Shown one piece after another: positions 22,480-31,098 of a DNA stretch of 44,335 nucleotides. The notes below the pieces were generated by a model. It made no database searches, had not been told where the DNA came from, and saw nothing but the letters and a program-made list of their open reading frames with translations. The first letter of the stretch is position 1; each line of letters begins with the position of its first letter. A program made the position numbers and the translations under genes. Source of the stretch: an uncultured Christensenella sp. GTDB lineage: Bacteria; Bacillota; Clostridia; Christensenellales; UBA1242. The DNA lies in NCBI GenBank assembly GCA_910584295.1, contig CAJTYR010000003.1, forward strand, positions 159,000-203,334, in the 5' to 3' direction.

Positions 22480-22826
22480 GACCATTTTTTGAATATACTT
22501 ATATATGTGGGCAAGTGAAAAGTCCACCGTGTCATTTTCTCCTTAAAACTTGACATACAAAAACAATCCCCACAAAACAATAAGTCTTTGGTGTGTTCCG
22601 TTTTCTAGGTAAGTAGTTTATGAAACTATAATCCCAAAGCAATTTTGTCGAAAGGTCCAGCGAGAGTGGACATTAAAAAAGCGATTGCCACAATGTTTGA
22701 TTGTTTGCCATTGGTAAGTGTAATCAAAAGTTCTGTCTTTGGAGCATTATGCGGTCGCACGATGTGGAGAAGAAGATGGGCAGACTGATCGTGCAGGTAA
22801 TAACAAGAAGTAGTTCTTGACAATGC
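22480..22826 (+). promoter_or_regulatory. Noncoding late-control region before terminase
   Basis: About 350 bp without a convincing gene. A consensus -35 (TTGACA, 22550-22555) has no good -10, as in activator-dependent late promoters. GCACGAT (22757-22763) and ATCGTGC (22788-22794) can form a 7-bp stem, and GTCC/GGAC a smaller one near 22657-22672. TTGTCGAA, an exact 0A-box sequence, occurs near 22644. The region could also hold the packaging site, which I cannot identify by eye. A 45-codon open stretch here lacks a start and ribosome site. Confidence 0.45.
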
Positions 22827-22873
22827 CTGCGAATTTTACAAAAAAGACTGTTGAAATGTTCGCAGTCTTTTTT
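22827..22873 (+). terminator. Terminator with a competing upstream stem (attenuator-like)
   Basis: AAAAAAGACTG (22840-22850) and CAGTCTTTTTT (22863-22873) form a terminator hairpin with a 12-nt loop. CTGCGAA (22827-22833) can instead pair with TTCGCAG (22859-22865), which uses three bases of the terminator stem and would block it. A GGAGG site for the next gene follows at 22879. The element sits between the late regulator and the packaging operon. Confidence 0.65.
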
Positions 22874-22888
22874 CTTATGGAGGATAAC

Positions 22889-23023
22889 TTGAAAAAGATA
22901 AATTGTTTAAGATGTCATAGAGAGATGAGAGTAGGGAAGAAAACAAGGGCGAAATATACCTGTTCTTCCTGTGGAACTGAATATCTCATAAAAGAAGGTT
23001 GCTCAATCTCTGGACAGGTCTAG
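22889..23023 (+). CDS. Com-like zinc-ribbon protein
   Basis: A 44-aa protein from TTG 22889, with GGAGG exactly 5 nt upstream; earlier starts in this frame lie inside the terminator. It has CLRC (residue 5) and CSSC (residue 24) with basic residues between, the rubredoxin-type zinc ribbon of Mu Com, which controls translation of a modification gene. Here it sits directly before the terminase genes. Similar zinc ribbons near terminases are usual in Bacillota phages. Confidence 0.7.
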   Translation: MKKINCLRCHREMRVGKKTRAKYTCSSCGTEYLIKEGCSISGQV

Positions 23024-23031
23024 GAGGCATT

Positions 23032-23430
23032 ATGGCAGAGAAGGATTATGGCTTGACAATAAAGCAAAAGAAGTTCGCTGATTACTATTTGGCGGATGGG
23101 AATGCGACAAGGGCCTACAAGAGAGCTTATGGGACAAAGAAGGATAACTCTGCAGCCGCTAATGCAAATCGAATGCTAAAGAATGATAAGGTGCAAAAAT
23201 ACATTAAAGAGAGACAACCAGAAGAACAAAAGAAAGTAAATTTCACGGTTGAGTGGTTGAGAGAAGAAGTCCTTGCAGTGATAAAGGACAAGGGAGCGAA
23301 ACCGAGAGACAAGTTGAAAGGATATGAGATTCTAGGAAAGACAATGGGGGCATTTGAAGAAAAGAAGAGTGTAAGCTTTGATGAAGATGTTGTGATTGAG
23401 GTTGTGCGAAATGATAAAACTGAAACTTAA
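23032..23430 (+). CDS. Terminase small subunit
   Basis: A 132-aa protein, the DNA-recognition part of the packaging motor. The N-terminal HTH shows the family signature LTIKQKKFADYYLADGNAT then RAYKRAYG (residues 8-35), and the middle has the AAANANRMLKNDKVQKYI pattern. Start ATG 23032 has TAGGAGG upstream. It ends 20 bp inside the large-subunit gene. It should bind the phage packaging site, probably in the noncoding region upstream. Confidence 0.93.
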   Translation: MAEKDYGLTIKQKKFADYYLADGNATRAYKRAYGTKKDNSAAANANRMLKNDKVQKYIKERQPEEQKKVNFTVEWLREEVLAVIKDKGAKPRDKLKGYEILGKTMGAFEEKKSVSFDEDVVIEVVRNDKTET

Positions 23431-24691
23431 TCCGGATGGGTTGGTAAATAAGAAATACCAACCTTTCTTGTTTGCTGACCAATCAACACAAATATACTTT
23501 GGCGGTTCATCATCCGGCAAGTCCGTTTTCTTGGGAGATAGGACTGTCTGGGATGTTCTTATGGGCAGAAACTATCTGATTGTGAGAAATGTTGCAAACA
23601 CAATCAAGAAATCTTGTTGGAATGAAGTTTGCAAAAGTATTTCAAGACAGGGATTGACAAGTTTATTCAATATCAACAAAAGCGAAATGACAATAACTGC
23701 ACTCTGCAATAGAAAGCAGATTTTGTTCAGCGGTCTCGATGATAGTGAAAAGGTTAAGTCAATTACACCATTGAATGGACCGCTTACTGATGTATGGGTA
23801 GAAGAAGCAACAGAGATTTCATACCAGGACTACAAGCAACTGCGAAAGAGATTGAGAGGGGAAAGTAAACACAAAAAGAGAATTACATTGTCATTCAATC
23901 CGATTTATCAGACACATTGGATTTATCAAGAGTTCTTTGGTCGCTGGGTTGATGGTGTTGATATTCTCAACGAAGAAGATTTGTTGATTGTTAAGTCAAC
24001 ACATAAAGACAATGAGTTTTTGACAGAAGATGACCATTATCAACTCGAACACGAACAAGATCCGTATTATTATCAAGTTTACACACTTGGCAATTGGGGA
24101 GTGTTGGGCGACTGTATATTCAAAAATTGGAGAGTTGCTGACCTTTATGAGTTGGTGGATGCGGTTGATAAAGGAAAGACAACAAAAGTTCCATTGTGTG
24201 AGATGTTTGACAATGTTCGCAATGGAGTTGACTTTGGATTTGCAAGCGACCCTTGTGCTTATGTGAGAGTGCATATTGACAAGAAGAGAAAAAAACTCTA
24301 TGTGTTCAAAGAGTATTACGAAAGGGGTAAAACAAACTTGCAACTTGCCGATGACTTAAAACCGATTATTGGATATGAGAGAATTGCTTGTGATTCAGCA
24401 GAACCGAAATCAATTCAGGAACTCAAGGACTGCGGAATAAATGCCTTTGGTTGCAAGAAAGGAAAGGATAGCATTCTGTTTGGTATCCAATGGTTGCAGA
24501 ACTATGAAATCATTATTGATAAGTCGTGCCAGAACTTGAAGAACGAACTGACACTTTATCAATGGAAGAAAGACAAAGATGGAAACACTGTCAAACAACC
24601 TATAGACAAGAACAACCACTTGATTGATGCATTGAGATATGCATTAGGCGAAGATATGGACTCTGTTCGTGGGGGAATGGCAGATTTTTAA
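23411..24691 (+). CDS. Terminase large subunit
   Basis: A 426-aa packaging ATPase and nuclease. Walker A is GGSSSGKS near residue 34, Walker B is DVWVEEATE near 126, and the RNase H-like nuclease has acidic residues in GVDFGFASDP, DSAEP and HLIDALRYAL. It cuts concatemers and drives DNA into the prohead through the portal. ATG 23411 is chosen; the frame is open 15 bp further upstream without a ribosome site. It is PBSX/SPP1-like in size. Confidence 0.96.
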   Translation: MIKLKLNPDGLVNKKYQPFLFADQSTQIYFGGSSSGKSVFLGDRTVWDVLMGRNYLIVRNVANTIKKSCWNEVCKSISRQGLTSLFNINKSEMTITALCNRKQILFSGLDDSEKVKSITPLNGPLTDVWVEEATEISYQDYKQLRKRLRGESKHKKRITLSFNPIYQTHWIYQEFFGRWVDGVDILNEEDLLIVKSTHKDNEFLTEDDHYQLEHEQDPYYYQVYTLGNWGVLGDCIFKNWRVADLYELVDAVDKGKTTKVPLCEMFDNVRNGVDFGFASDPCAYVRVHIDKKRKKLYVFKEYYERGKTNLQLADDLKPIIGYERIACDSAEPKSIQELKDCGINAFGCKKGKDSILFGIQWLQNYEIIIDKSCQNLKNELTLYQWKKDKDGNTVKQPIDKNNHLIDALRYALGEDMDSVRGGMADF

Positions 24692-24702
24692 AAGGAGTGA
24701 AG

Positions 24703-26154
24703 ATGTTATACAATTTGGATTGGCTCAAACCAGGGCAGATATTTCCGCCTAGAAGTGAACTGACAAGATTGAAAGGTTATGAAGATAATCGAAACCTATT
24801 CAATGGGGACTTTACAAGGATTTTATTTCCCTATGTAAAAAGAATTAGGGATATGGTTAATCAAATGAAAGAGGATGACCATGAAGACATGTCATTCATC
24901 AACATCCCCAACTATTGGCAATTGATAAGCATAAAAACCGCCGACCTTCTTGTTGGAGATGCTCCAACCATCAATGTTCCCAAAAGTGCAAGAGAAAGAC
25001 TTGAAGAAAGTAAGTTGGTTTCAAATTTAGCAGAAATGATATATGACATTGATATGTTTGGCGACACACTTGTTAGAATTTATAAGGATACTAAACAGCA
25101 AAAAAATATTGTTCTAATGAATCCAAACTCTTGGTTTCCCATTGTGGATATAGAAAATCCTAAACGAGTTCTACAACATTGCTTTGCTTGGATTGTATGT
25201 GTTTATCAAGATGCAAACAATCCGTCATTGAATAAGTATGAATTGAATGTTCAAATACATGAAATTGGAAAAACAAAATACATTTCAAAAAGGTATAAGA
25301 TTTCTTCATTTTTTATAAAAGATTATTTTGATAATAAAACAAAAGAATATATTAAAAATAGTTACACTTTCACTATTGGGAAACTTTTGGAAGAAAAAAA
25401 AGTTGATACTGCAACAGGAGATTGTGATATTCTGCATTGTGCTGGAATTACAACTTCGGCTTCCATACATGGGATTTCAAACTATGATAGAATTACAGAA
25501 ATATGTGCAGAGATAATGGTTCGTGAAGCATTAGGGAACTATATACTTGACAAAAACTCTGCTCCAAGATTGGCTGCACCAGAGAGTGCCTTTGTTCAAA
25601 ATAAAGATGGAAGATGGGTATTAAAAACAGGGGGCAGAAGTTTCGTTGTTGGAGAAGGCGAGCAAGTTCCTATCTATATTACTTGGGATGGAAGTCTTGA
25701 AAATAATGAGAAAGCAATTGAAAGATTGAGGAAAGAACTGATTACAATGAGCGAGATGTCATCAATTATCAATGATGATGATCTTAATAGTTCGCAAGGT
25801 TATGATGCACTTGAAATCAAGATGACAAATCCAAAGTTGAAAGTAAGAAGAATGGCAACGAAACTTATACCATTCTTGAAAGAGCTTATCTCAAAACTTT
25901 GCGATTGTAAACTTTCAGAAGTTTCAATATTGTTTAATGATGGATTGCCAGACAATGAAATGAGAGAAATTGAGAAAGCAAATGCAAAGAAACAACTCGG
26001 ATACTCATTCAGAACCATTGCAAAAGAGTATTTTGGAAAGAGTGATGATGAAGTTGATCAAGAACTTGAAAGGAAACAAGAAGAGTTGGCGCTTGAAACT
26101 ATAAGTCAATTTGGTGTCGCTGAAAGGAGCAGAACACAAGTAAATGGAACATAA
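24703..26154 (+). CDS. Portal protein (SPP1 gp6-like)
   Basis: A 483-aa protein of the SPP1-type portal family, which forms the dodecameric DNA channel at one capsid vertex. Typical segments are WQLISIKTADLLVGDAP near residue 85, DYFDNKTKEYI-like insertions, and YDALEIKMTNPKLKVRRMATKL near the clip and crown region (about 367-389). The ATG has AAGGAG upstream. It lies between TerL and the MuF gene, the conserved order. It overlaps the MuF gene by 11 bp. Confidence 0.93.
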   Translation: MLYNLDWLKPGQIFPPRSELTRLKGYEDNRNLFNGDFTRILFPYVKRIRDMVNQMKEDDHEDMSFINIPNYWQLISIKTADLLVGDAPTINVPKSARERLEESKLVSNLAEMIYDIDMFGDTLVRIYKDTKQQKNIVLMNPNSWFPIVDIENPKRVLQHCFAWIVCVYQDANNPSLNKYELNVQIHEIGKTKYISKRYKISSFFIKDYFDNKTKEYIKNSYTFTIGKLLEEKKVDTATGDCDILHCAGITTSASIHGISNYDRITEICAEIMVREALGNYILDKNSAPRLAAPESAFVQNKDGRWVLKTGGRSFVVGEGEQVPIYITWDGSLENNEKAIERLRKELITMSEMSSIINDDDLNSSQGYDALEIKMTNPKLKVRRMATKLIPFLKELISKLCDCKLSEVSILFNDGLPDNEMREIEKANAKKQLGYSFRTIAKEYFGKSDDEVDQELERKQEELALETISQFGVAERSRTQVNGT

Positions 26155-27619
26155 GAAAGACAGCGAATCTCTTAAGAAACTTGTTAAAGCTTTCGAGAAT
26201 GCAGAGCAACAAGTAAACCGTATATTTGAAGATGCAAAAGACAATTCGCAATTCAAAGCGAACATCAATAGGCAGTCAAAAATAAACGAATTTATGCTCA
26301 AAGAAAGCACGAAAGAGTGGGTGCAAGATGAATTACCGAAAGCATTCCGAGAAGGGTATAAATCGGTCAATTTTCAAGAGAATACACCGCAGAAAACTTT
26401 CTATAACTTCAATGATTCTCTTATGCCTTACATCGACATTGGTGGCAAGGTTCACACAACAATCGAGACCTTTCAAGATGACATCAACAAGAGACTTGAC
26501 CAAATGCAATCCAAAGGTTATGTCACAATAGAACAGGTAAAAAAGACCATTATGGACACAGTTGGGAGTATTCCAACAATCAAGTATCAGAATGGTGCAA
26601 ATATGCCTTTATCCAAGTATGCGGATATGCTGGCGAGAACATCAAGGATTGAAACCGCAAATGGTGGTGTTCTTGCCAGGTGTAAGGACATAGATCGAGA
26701 TTTGGTCAAATATCAAGCATTGCCAAATTGCTGTCCAAGATGCCAGAAGTTCAACAACAAGGTTTTCAGTATAAGTGGAAAGGACACAAGATTCCCTTAT
26801 CTGTATGGCGAGAATGGTCCATTCCGTGATGGATATAACATCACACATCCAAATTGCAGGTGCGAAATCAATCTGTTTGTCGAAGAATTTTATCAGAACG
26901 AACTTGATAAAATTATTAAAGATTCAAATTCCTTTACAAAGTTCACGAAATCTGATAAACTCTTTGATATATACAACAAGCAACAGGCATTCAACCGACA
27001 ATACAACAACGAGCTTGTTGAATATTTTCAACTGAAAGGTCAACTCGGCGATAAATTTCCATACAAGAGCATCGGTTCATTCCGAAGAGCAAAAAGACAA
27101 AATAGCGAGACTTATCAGCAACTCAAACAGAAAAAACAATACAATGGCGGTTTAATAGAGCATATTGATATTGATAAAGATTTGCCAAGAAAACTTGTTG
27201 AGTATAAGAATTTTGTTAAAGGTAAAGAAATCGAATACAACTTTATAATCAAATCAAATGGCGATGTTTATAGATATGTTGGAGAGGAAGGGCGAGTTAT
27301 TTCAGATGACAGTATAGAATATGGAGATGCAATAGATATTCATAATCATCCGCCAAAAAGCGACAATGGATTTAGTAGAGATGATTTTGAATATATGCAG
27401 GAACATCAAGAAAGAACATTTATGTTGTTCACAAAATCATTTACTTATACAGCAAAGGTTGTTAAAGACATATCCGAACTTAATTACAATGAAATATTGC
27501 AAACAGTCAAAGGAACAATTTCATTAGAAGAGGCATTGCAAGGATATGAAGAAGAACATTTGGTTTTTGAATATCTAAAACAAAAAGGATTTATTGACTA
27601 TGAAAGATACAAAGAGTAG
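26144..27619 (+). CDS. MuF minor head protein with JAMM/MPN-like C-terminal domain
   Basis: A 491-aa protein. The first 250 residues are an SPP1 gp7/Mu gpF minor head protein: TSRIETANGGVL, then CCPRCQKFNNKVF, and GPFRDGYNITHPNCRCEI near 223-245. The C-terminal part (about 345-491) is extra. It shows IHNHPPKSDNGFSRDDFEYM, the His-x-His-Pro and Ser-x2-Asp spacing of JAMM/MPN metalloproteases. MuF proteins with variable C-terminal toxins are known polymorphic toxins of prophages, so this domain could act on a cell after injection; that is inference. Confidence 0.88.
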   Translation: MEHKKDSESLKKLVKAFENAEQQVNRIFEDAKDNSQFKANINRQSKINEFMLKESTKEWVQDELPKAFREGYKSVNFQENTPQKTFYNFNDSLMPYIDIGGKVHTTIETFQDDINKRLDQMQSKGYVTIEQVKKTIMDTVGSIPTIKYQNGANMPLSKYADMLARTSRIETANGGVLARCKDIDRDLVKYQALPNCCPRCQKFNNKVFSISGKDTRFPYLYGENGPFRDGYNITHPNCRCEINLFVEEFYQNELDKIIKDSNSFTKFTKSDKLFDIYNKQQAFNRQYNNELVEYFQLKGQLGDKFPYKSIGSFRRAKRQNSETYQQLKQKKQYNGGLIEHIDIDKDLPRKLVEYKNFVKGKEIEYNFIIKSNGDVYRYVGEEGRVISDDSIEYGDAIDIHNHPPKSDNGFSRDDFEYMQEHQERTFMLFTKSFTYTAKVVKDISELNYNEILQTVKGTISLEEALQGYEEEHLVFEYLKQKGFIDYERYKE

Positions 27620-27827
27620 TATTAAAGTTGTAGATACTGTGGCAGGACCAGAATATTTGAAATTGCTTGATGAACATATTCAAAAGAGGAAAGAACTTGA
27701 TGAAAAATATCCGTATGTAAAGGGACAACTTGATTGTTCTATAGAACTTCAAAATAAAAGAAAAGAATTGAATGAAGAGTTTCAGAGAAAAACAAGAGAG
27801 TTGTTAAAAAAATATAACTTGACATAG
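27600..27827 (+). CDS. Small protein following the MuF fusion
   Basis: A 75-aa mostly helical protein from ATG 27600, overlapping the MuF gene by 20 bp. It starts MKDTKSSIKVVDTVAG and ends with a charged coiled segment. There is no recognised family. A small gene directly after a MuF toxin is the usual place for an immunity protein, and a terminator follows, so it closes a unit with the MuF gene. Immunity function is inference. Confidence 0.65.
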   Translation: MKDTKSSIKVVDTVAGPEYLKLLDEHIQKRKELDEKYPYVKGQLDCSIELQNKRKELNEEFQRKTRELLKKYNLT

Positions 27828-27847
27828 GTTTCATTATTGATAATTAG

Positions 27848-27871
27848 GACAAGCATTGCTTGTCTTTTTTA
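27848..27871 (+). terminator. Intrinsic terminator between MuF unit and scaffold gene
   Basis: GACAAGC and GCTTGTC form a 7-bp stem around ATT, then six T. It splits the head operon. The 110 bp after it, before the scaffold gene, hold no clear promoter that I can see. Confidence 0.85.
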
Positions 27872-27981
27872 TTGCCCTGGGGGTATGGCATAAAACTACT
27901 CAAATACTCTGGCGAGGGGAAAATACGCTATTCGCAAACGAGGGAATGGCTCGGTAAAAAGGGGCGAAGAAGGAGGGAAAA

Positions 27982-28554
27982 ATGGATTTTGAGCAAATCA
28001 AAAACCTGCTTGGCGAAGCATACACCGAAGAGGTAGAAAACGCAATCAAATCGCTGGTCGAAGGTTTGAGTAAAGGCGGACAAGAGTTTGTGCCAAAAGC
28101 AAAGTATGACAAACTCTCGGAACAATTGCAAGAACTGACAAAAAAGACGGCGAGCAATCAAGATTTTGAAAAGGAAAAAGAAGAGTTGCAAAATAAACTC
28201 ACAGCACTTCAAAATTCCTATACAGAACTTGAGGAAAACAGCAAGAAGGAAGTCGAAAAACTGAAGAATGACCATTTGTTTGAAAAGGAGTTGGCTGGTT
28301 TCAAACCAAGAAATCTCAAAGCCCTATCGGCGCTTATTGATAAAGACAAATTGACATTTGGTGAAAATGAAATTGATGGTCTTAAGGAACAAGTTGAAGA
28401 ATTGCAAAAAAGCAATTCTTTTTTGTTTGAGTCAGATTCAGTTGGAACGGGCATCCCTCACAATGCAACTGCATTGAAACAAGGAGAAAGTCCACTTGAG
28501 AATGCAGAATTGAGAAAAGCTTTTGGACTTGAAGAAATCAAAAAGGAGAATTAA
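27982..28554 (+). CDS. Phage scaffolding protein
   Basis: A 190-aa acidic, mostly helical protein. A GEAYTEEVENAIKSLVEGL start is followed by a long coiled coil (about residues 50-100, EKEKEELQNKLTALQNSY) and a C-terminal ELRKAFGLEE tail that in relatives contacts the capsid protein. It guides prohead assembly and leaves before maturation. Position directly before the capsid gene is diagnostic. AAGGAGGG is the ribosome site. It is preceded by a 154-bp gap with a terminator. Confidence 0.88.
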   Translation: MDFEQIKNLLGEAYTEEVENAIKSLVEGLSKGGQEFVPKAKYDKLSEQLQELTKKTASNQDFEKEKEELQNKLTALQNSYTELEENSKKEVEKLKNDHLFEKELAGFKPRNLKALSALIDKDKLTFGENEIDGLKEQVEELQKSNSFLFESDSVGTGIPHNATALKQGESPLENAELRKAFGLEEIKKEN

Positions 28555-28558
28555 AAAA

Positions 28559-29458
28559 ATGAATAAAATTGAACTTGTAGAAAAGTATCAACCACTTATC
28601 GATGAAGTGTTCAAGAAAGCATCTTTGACAAAAGATTTGGAAAGCGGAGATGTCAAATTTGATGGAACTCAAACGGTAAAGATTATGAAACTCACTCTTC
28701 CAGAAGGATTGAGCGATCACACTAGGGGTGGCGGATTCACAAGAGGCGACTTGTCTATTGAATGGGAGTCTTGGAAACTGACTCAAGACAGAGATAAAGA
28801 ACTCTTTGTTGATGCAATGGACAACGAAGAAACTCTTGACATCACATTCGGCAAAGCATCAAGCGAATTTATCAGAACTGTGTCTGCACCAGAAGTAGAT
28901 ATGTATCGTTTCGCAAAATTGGCTTCAACAAGCAGAATCACAAAACACAATGAAGTATTCAAATCTGGCGAAGAGATTATGAATGCAATCGCAAGAGATA
29001 TGTCTCAAATGGATGATGATGAAGTTCCAGAAGAAGGAAGAATTTTGTATATCACATCTGCTGGTTTGACATCAATCGAACAACTCGACACTTACAAATC
29101 AAGGGAAGCTCTTAAGAAGTTCTCAAAAATTGTAAAAGTTCCAACATCAAGATTTGTTGATGCTGTTAAGAAGAAAGAAAATGGGGCGATTGCAAAAGGT
29201 GATGGGGCAAACACACTCAACTATCTCATTGTGTGTCCACAATCTGTTCAAGCAACTGCAAAACACGTTAAGTTGAGAGTGTTCACACCAGATGAGAATC
29301 AAGATGATGATGGATACAAATTCCAATACAGAATCTACCACGACATCAATGTTTATGAGAACAGAGTTGCTGGTATCTGTGCATCAGTCAACTCAACAGC
29401 AGAAGTGGAGACTCCATCTACCGGTGAAACCGAAGAAGAGACTGGAAAAAATCAATAA
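28559..29458 (+). CDS. Major capsid protein
   Basis: A 299-aa protein in capsid position after the scaffold. The pattern (KIMKLTLPEGLSDH, a GGGFTRGDLSIEWESWKLT loop, RDKELFVDAMDNEET and a late ILYITSAG strand) is that of HK97-fold capsid proteins of Clostridia siphoviruses. It lacks an N-terminal delta domain, which fits the separate scaffold gene. ATG 28559 has AAAGGAG upstream. Codon use is slightly biased to A/T-ending optimal codons, as expected for a highly made protein. Confidence 0.9.
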   Translation: MNKIELVEKYQPLIDEVFKKASLTKDLESGDVKFDGTQTVKIMKLTLPEGLSDHTRGGGFTRGDLSIEWESWKLTQDRDKELFVDAMDNEETLDITFGKASSEFIRTVSAPEVDMYRFAKLASTSRITKHNEVFKSGEEIMNAIARDMSQMDDDEVPEEGRILYITSAGLTSIEQLDTYKSREALKKFSKIVKVPTSRFVDAVKKKENGAIAKGDGANTLNYLIVCPQSVQATAKHVKLRVFTPDENQDDDGYKFQYRIYHDINVYENRVAGICASVNSTAEVETPSTGETEEETGKNQ

Positions 29459-29461
29459 AAA

Positions 29462-29484
29462 GGAGGGGTGACACCTCTCTTTTA
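29462..29484 (+). terminator. Short hairpin after the capsid gene
   Basis: GAGGGGT and ACCTCTC form a 7-bp stem with one G-T pair and a 3-nt loop, followed by TTTT. It could act as a partial terminator that makes capsid mRNA more abundant than downstream tail mRNA. Confidence 0.5.
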
Positions 29485-29527
29485 TGTCAATGAGAGGGCA
29501 GGACCTTGATTTGATAAAGGAGAATAT

Positions 29528-30010
29528 ATGGAAAAAATAGGATTTGTCACTTTTGAAGATGTTGACATTTACTTGGACACTTACTATCCAAAATACAATA
29601 ATTTGGCTTGCCATTTTAAGGTTTTGGATGAAATGGAGAAAGTTGGCTATCTGATGTCATCTGTTGCACAGATTGATTCTCTTGTTATGCAAGGAAGTGT
29701 GGTTGACAGAAAACAAGAGCATTGTTTCCCAAGAAAAGGATGTTTTAAGCAGTTCACAATTCCAGATGAAGTCAAGGATGCACAAATTGAAAATGCAATT
29801 GCACTTTTTAATAGAGACTTGTCTTTGCGGTCTGATCAACAGATGAAAACAATGTTGACTTTGGGATTGATGAAAAACCCAAAATATAACAAAAGAGAAA
29901 TGGGAAATGTCGGATTAAGTGAAAGTTTGGATGCGGGACTACAATCAAAAAGAAAAAGACTTGAAAGTGAAGATGCGGAAAGAATTTTGAGACCGTGGAT
30001 AGGAGGATGA
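29528..30010 (+). CDS. Putative head-tail connector protein
   Basis: A 160-aa protein directly after the capsid gene. VTFEDVDIYLDTYYP is a common N-terminal pattern of adaptor proteins that attach below the portal, and the RPWI C-terminus (RILRPWIGG) is also recurrent. In related phages this is the DnaT-like/gp15-type adaptor. The role rests on position and pattern. The next gene starts 1 bp after its stop. The ribosome site is AAAGGAG. Confidence 0.72.
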   Translation: MEKIGFVTFEDVDIYLDTYYPKYNNLACHFKVLDEMEKVGYLMSSVAQIDSLVMQGSVVDRKQEHCFPRKGCFKQFTIPDEVKDAQIENAIALFNRDLSLRSDQQMKTMLTLGLMKNPKYNKREMGNVGLSESLDAGLQSKRKRLESEDAERILRPWIGG

Positions 30011-30011
30011 T

Positions 30012-30443
30012 ATGATTACAACAAGCGAATTATATAGTGATTATCCTGTTTTGGTAAACAGCGAAGATTTTTCAAAATATTTAGGCATAGAACTTGGCGA
30101 TGAGATTGTTGGAACAACAAACACTCGAGTAAGTGCATTTTTGGACACAATCCATAGGCATATTTACGATTTCTTGATTTACAACATTGGAGAAAAAGAC
30201 CTTAAAGACAGGCTCATTGAAAAATATCGAGAAAGGCTTGAAAAATCACTCAAAAAAGCTCTTTTGACTCAAGGACAATATCTTCTTCAGAATGATAACA
30301 TTGAGTTATTTAATGGGGTAATCAAGACTGTGAATGGAGTTGATTATAAAGAGACTTCTGATACTGTGGCAAAGGTAATTTGCCCAACAGTCATCAACAT
30401 TTTGGGTGGCTCGAGTCCAAACATTCTTTTTGCAGGAGAATAG
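30012..30443 (+). CDS. Putative head-tail joining protein
   Basis: A 143-aa protein starting MITTSELYSDYPVLV. It is helical and follows the connector gene by 1 bp. Position suggests a second ring of the head-tail interface (gp6/gp16-like). No specific family motif is visible. The segment IGEKDLKDRLIEKYRERLEK is a charged helix. Confidence 0.65.
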   Translation: MITTSELYSDYPVLVNSEDFSKYLGIELGDEIVGTTNTRVSAFLDTIHRHIYDFLIYNIGEKDLKDRLIEKYRERLEKSLKKALLTQGQYLLQNDNIELFNGVIKTVNGVDYKETSDTVAKVICPTVINILGGSSPNILFAGE

Positions 30444-30447
30444 AAAT

Positions 30448-30780
30448 ATGTATTCAAATAATCAGTTCAACTTTGGTATGACAATCAATGCTGAAATCTT
30501 CAAAAATGGAGCAGAAAGACCTATAAAGACAATCACAGTTGAAATCCAACAAGAAGAGAATGAGAATGCATCATTCGTTGGGACAGGAATTGCAAGTGGT
30601 GGAAGGATTATGACAGTTTACACATTTGATGATGTGAGCGATGTTGTCCCTTATGAACACGAATTGAAAATTGAAGGTAAGATGTGGCAGATTACAGCAA
30701 AACAAAAAGCATTTATGCAGAAGCCAAGAAGATACAACATTCGAGCAACGAAAGTTCAATATATTCTAACATTGGAGTAA
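30448..30780 (+). CDS. Putative head closure or tail completion protein
   Basis: A 110-aa, strand-rich protein; ATG 30448 has AGGAG upstream, and the frame's earlier start lies inside the previous gene. The run of short beta strands (MTVYTFDDVSDVVPYEHEL then YNIRATKVQYILTLE) fits the small beta-barrel stoppers placed here in siphoviruses. Assignment rests on size, composition and order. Confidence 0.6.
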   Translation: MYSNNQFNFGMTINAEIFKNGAERPIKTITVEIQQEENENASFVGTGIASGGRIMTVYTFDDVSDVVPYEHELKIEGKMWQITAKQKAFMQKPRRYNIRATKVQYILTLE

Positions 30781-30783
30781 ATT

Positions 30784-31098
30784 ATGCCAAAGATCACAAT
30801 GGAAATTTTGGTTTATGAGCTTACAGGGATTTTGAAGAATAATTCTCCTGTAAGAACATACCCTCTTGGAGCAGTAGGGAAGAAAGGAACAGAGTTTTAT
30901 TCTCCATATCCTGGAAACTTGAGAAATAACGGTATTTTGCCTTATATAAAGGGAAACGATGGACAAGTTGTTATTGGTGGACCTGTTGGATATGCAGTTT
31001 ACACGGAAACAACATCAAAGAAACCGCACTGGCAAGAAAAGTCTCTAAATGAGTTTGTGCAAAGACTTGTTACTTATTATGGAGGAAAGATAAGATGA
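30784..31098 (+). CDS. HK97 gp10-like tail completion protein
   Basis: A 104-aa protein. It has the small alpha/beta pattern of gp10-like proteins: helix at the start (MEILVYELTGILKNNSPVR), then a central GGPVGYAVYTETTSKKPHW and a C-terminal helix (LNEFVQRLVTYYGG). These sit at the top of the tail tube. It overlaps the next gene by 4 bp. Confidence 0.65.
   Translation: MPKITMEILVYELTGILKNNSPVRTYPLGAVGKKGTEFYSPYPGNLRNNGILPYIKGNDGQVVIGGPVGYAVYTETTSKKPHWQEKSLNEFVQRLVTYYGGKIR

Noticed and set aside
22626..22823. Minus-strand 65-aa ORF before terminase
   Set aside because: No ribosome site, unlikely composition (His and Ser rich), and it opposes the direction of all neighbours.
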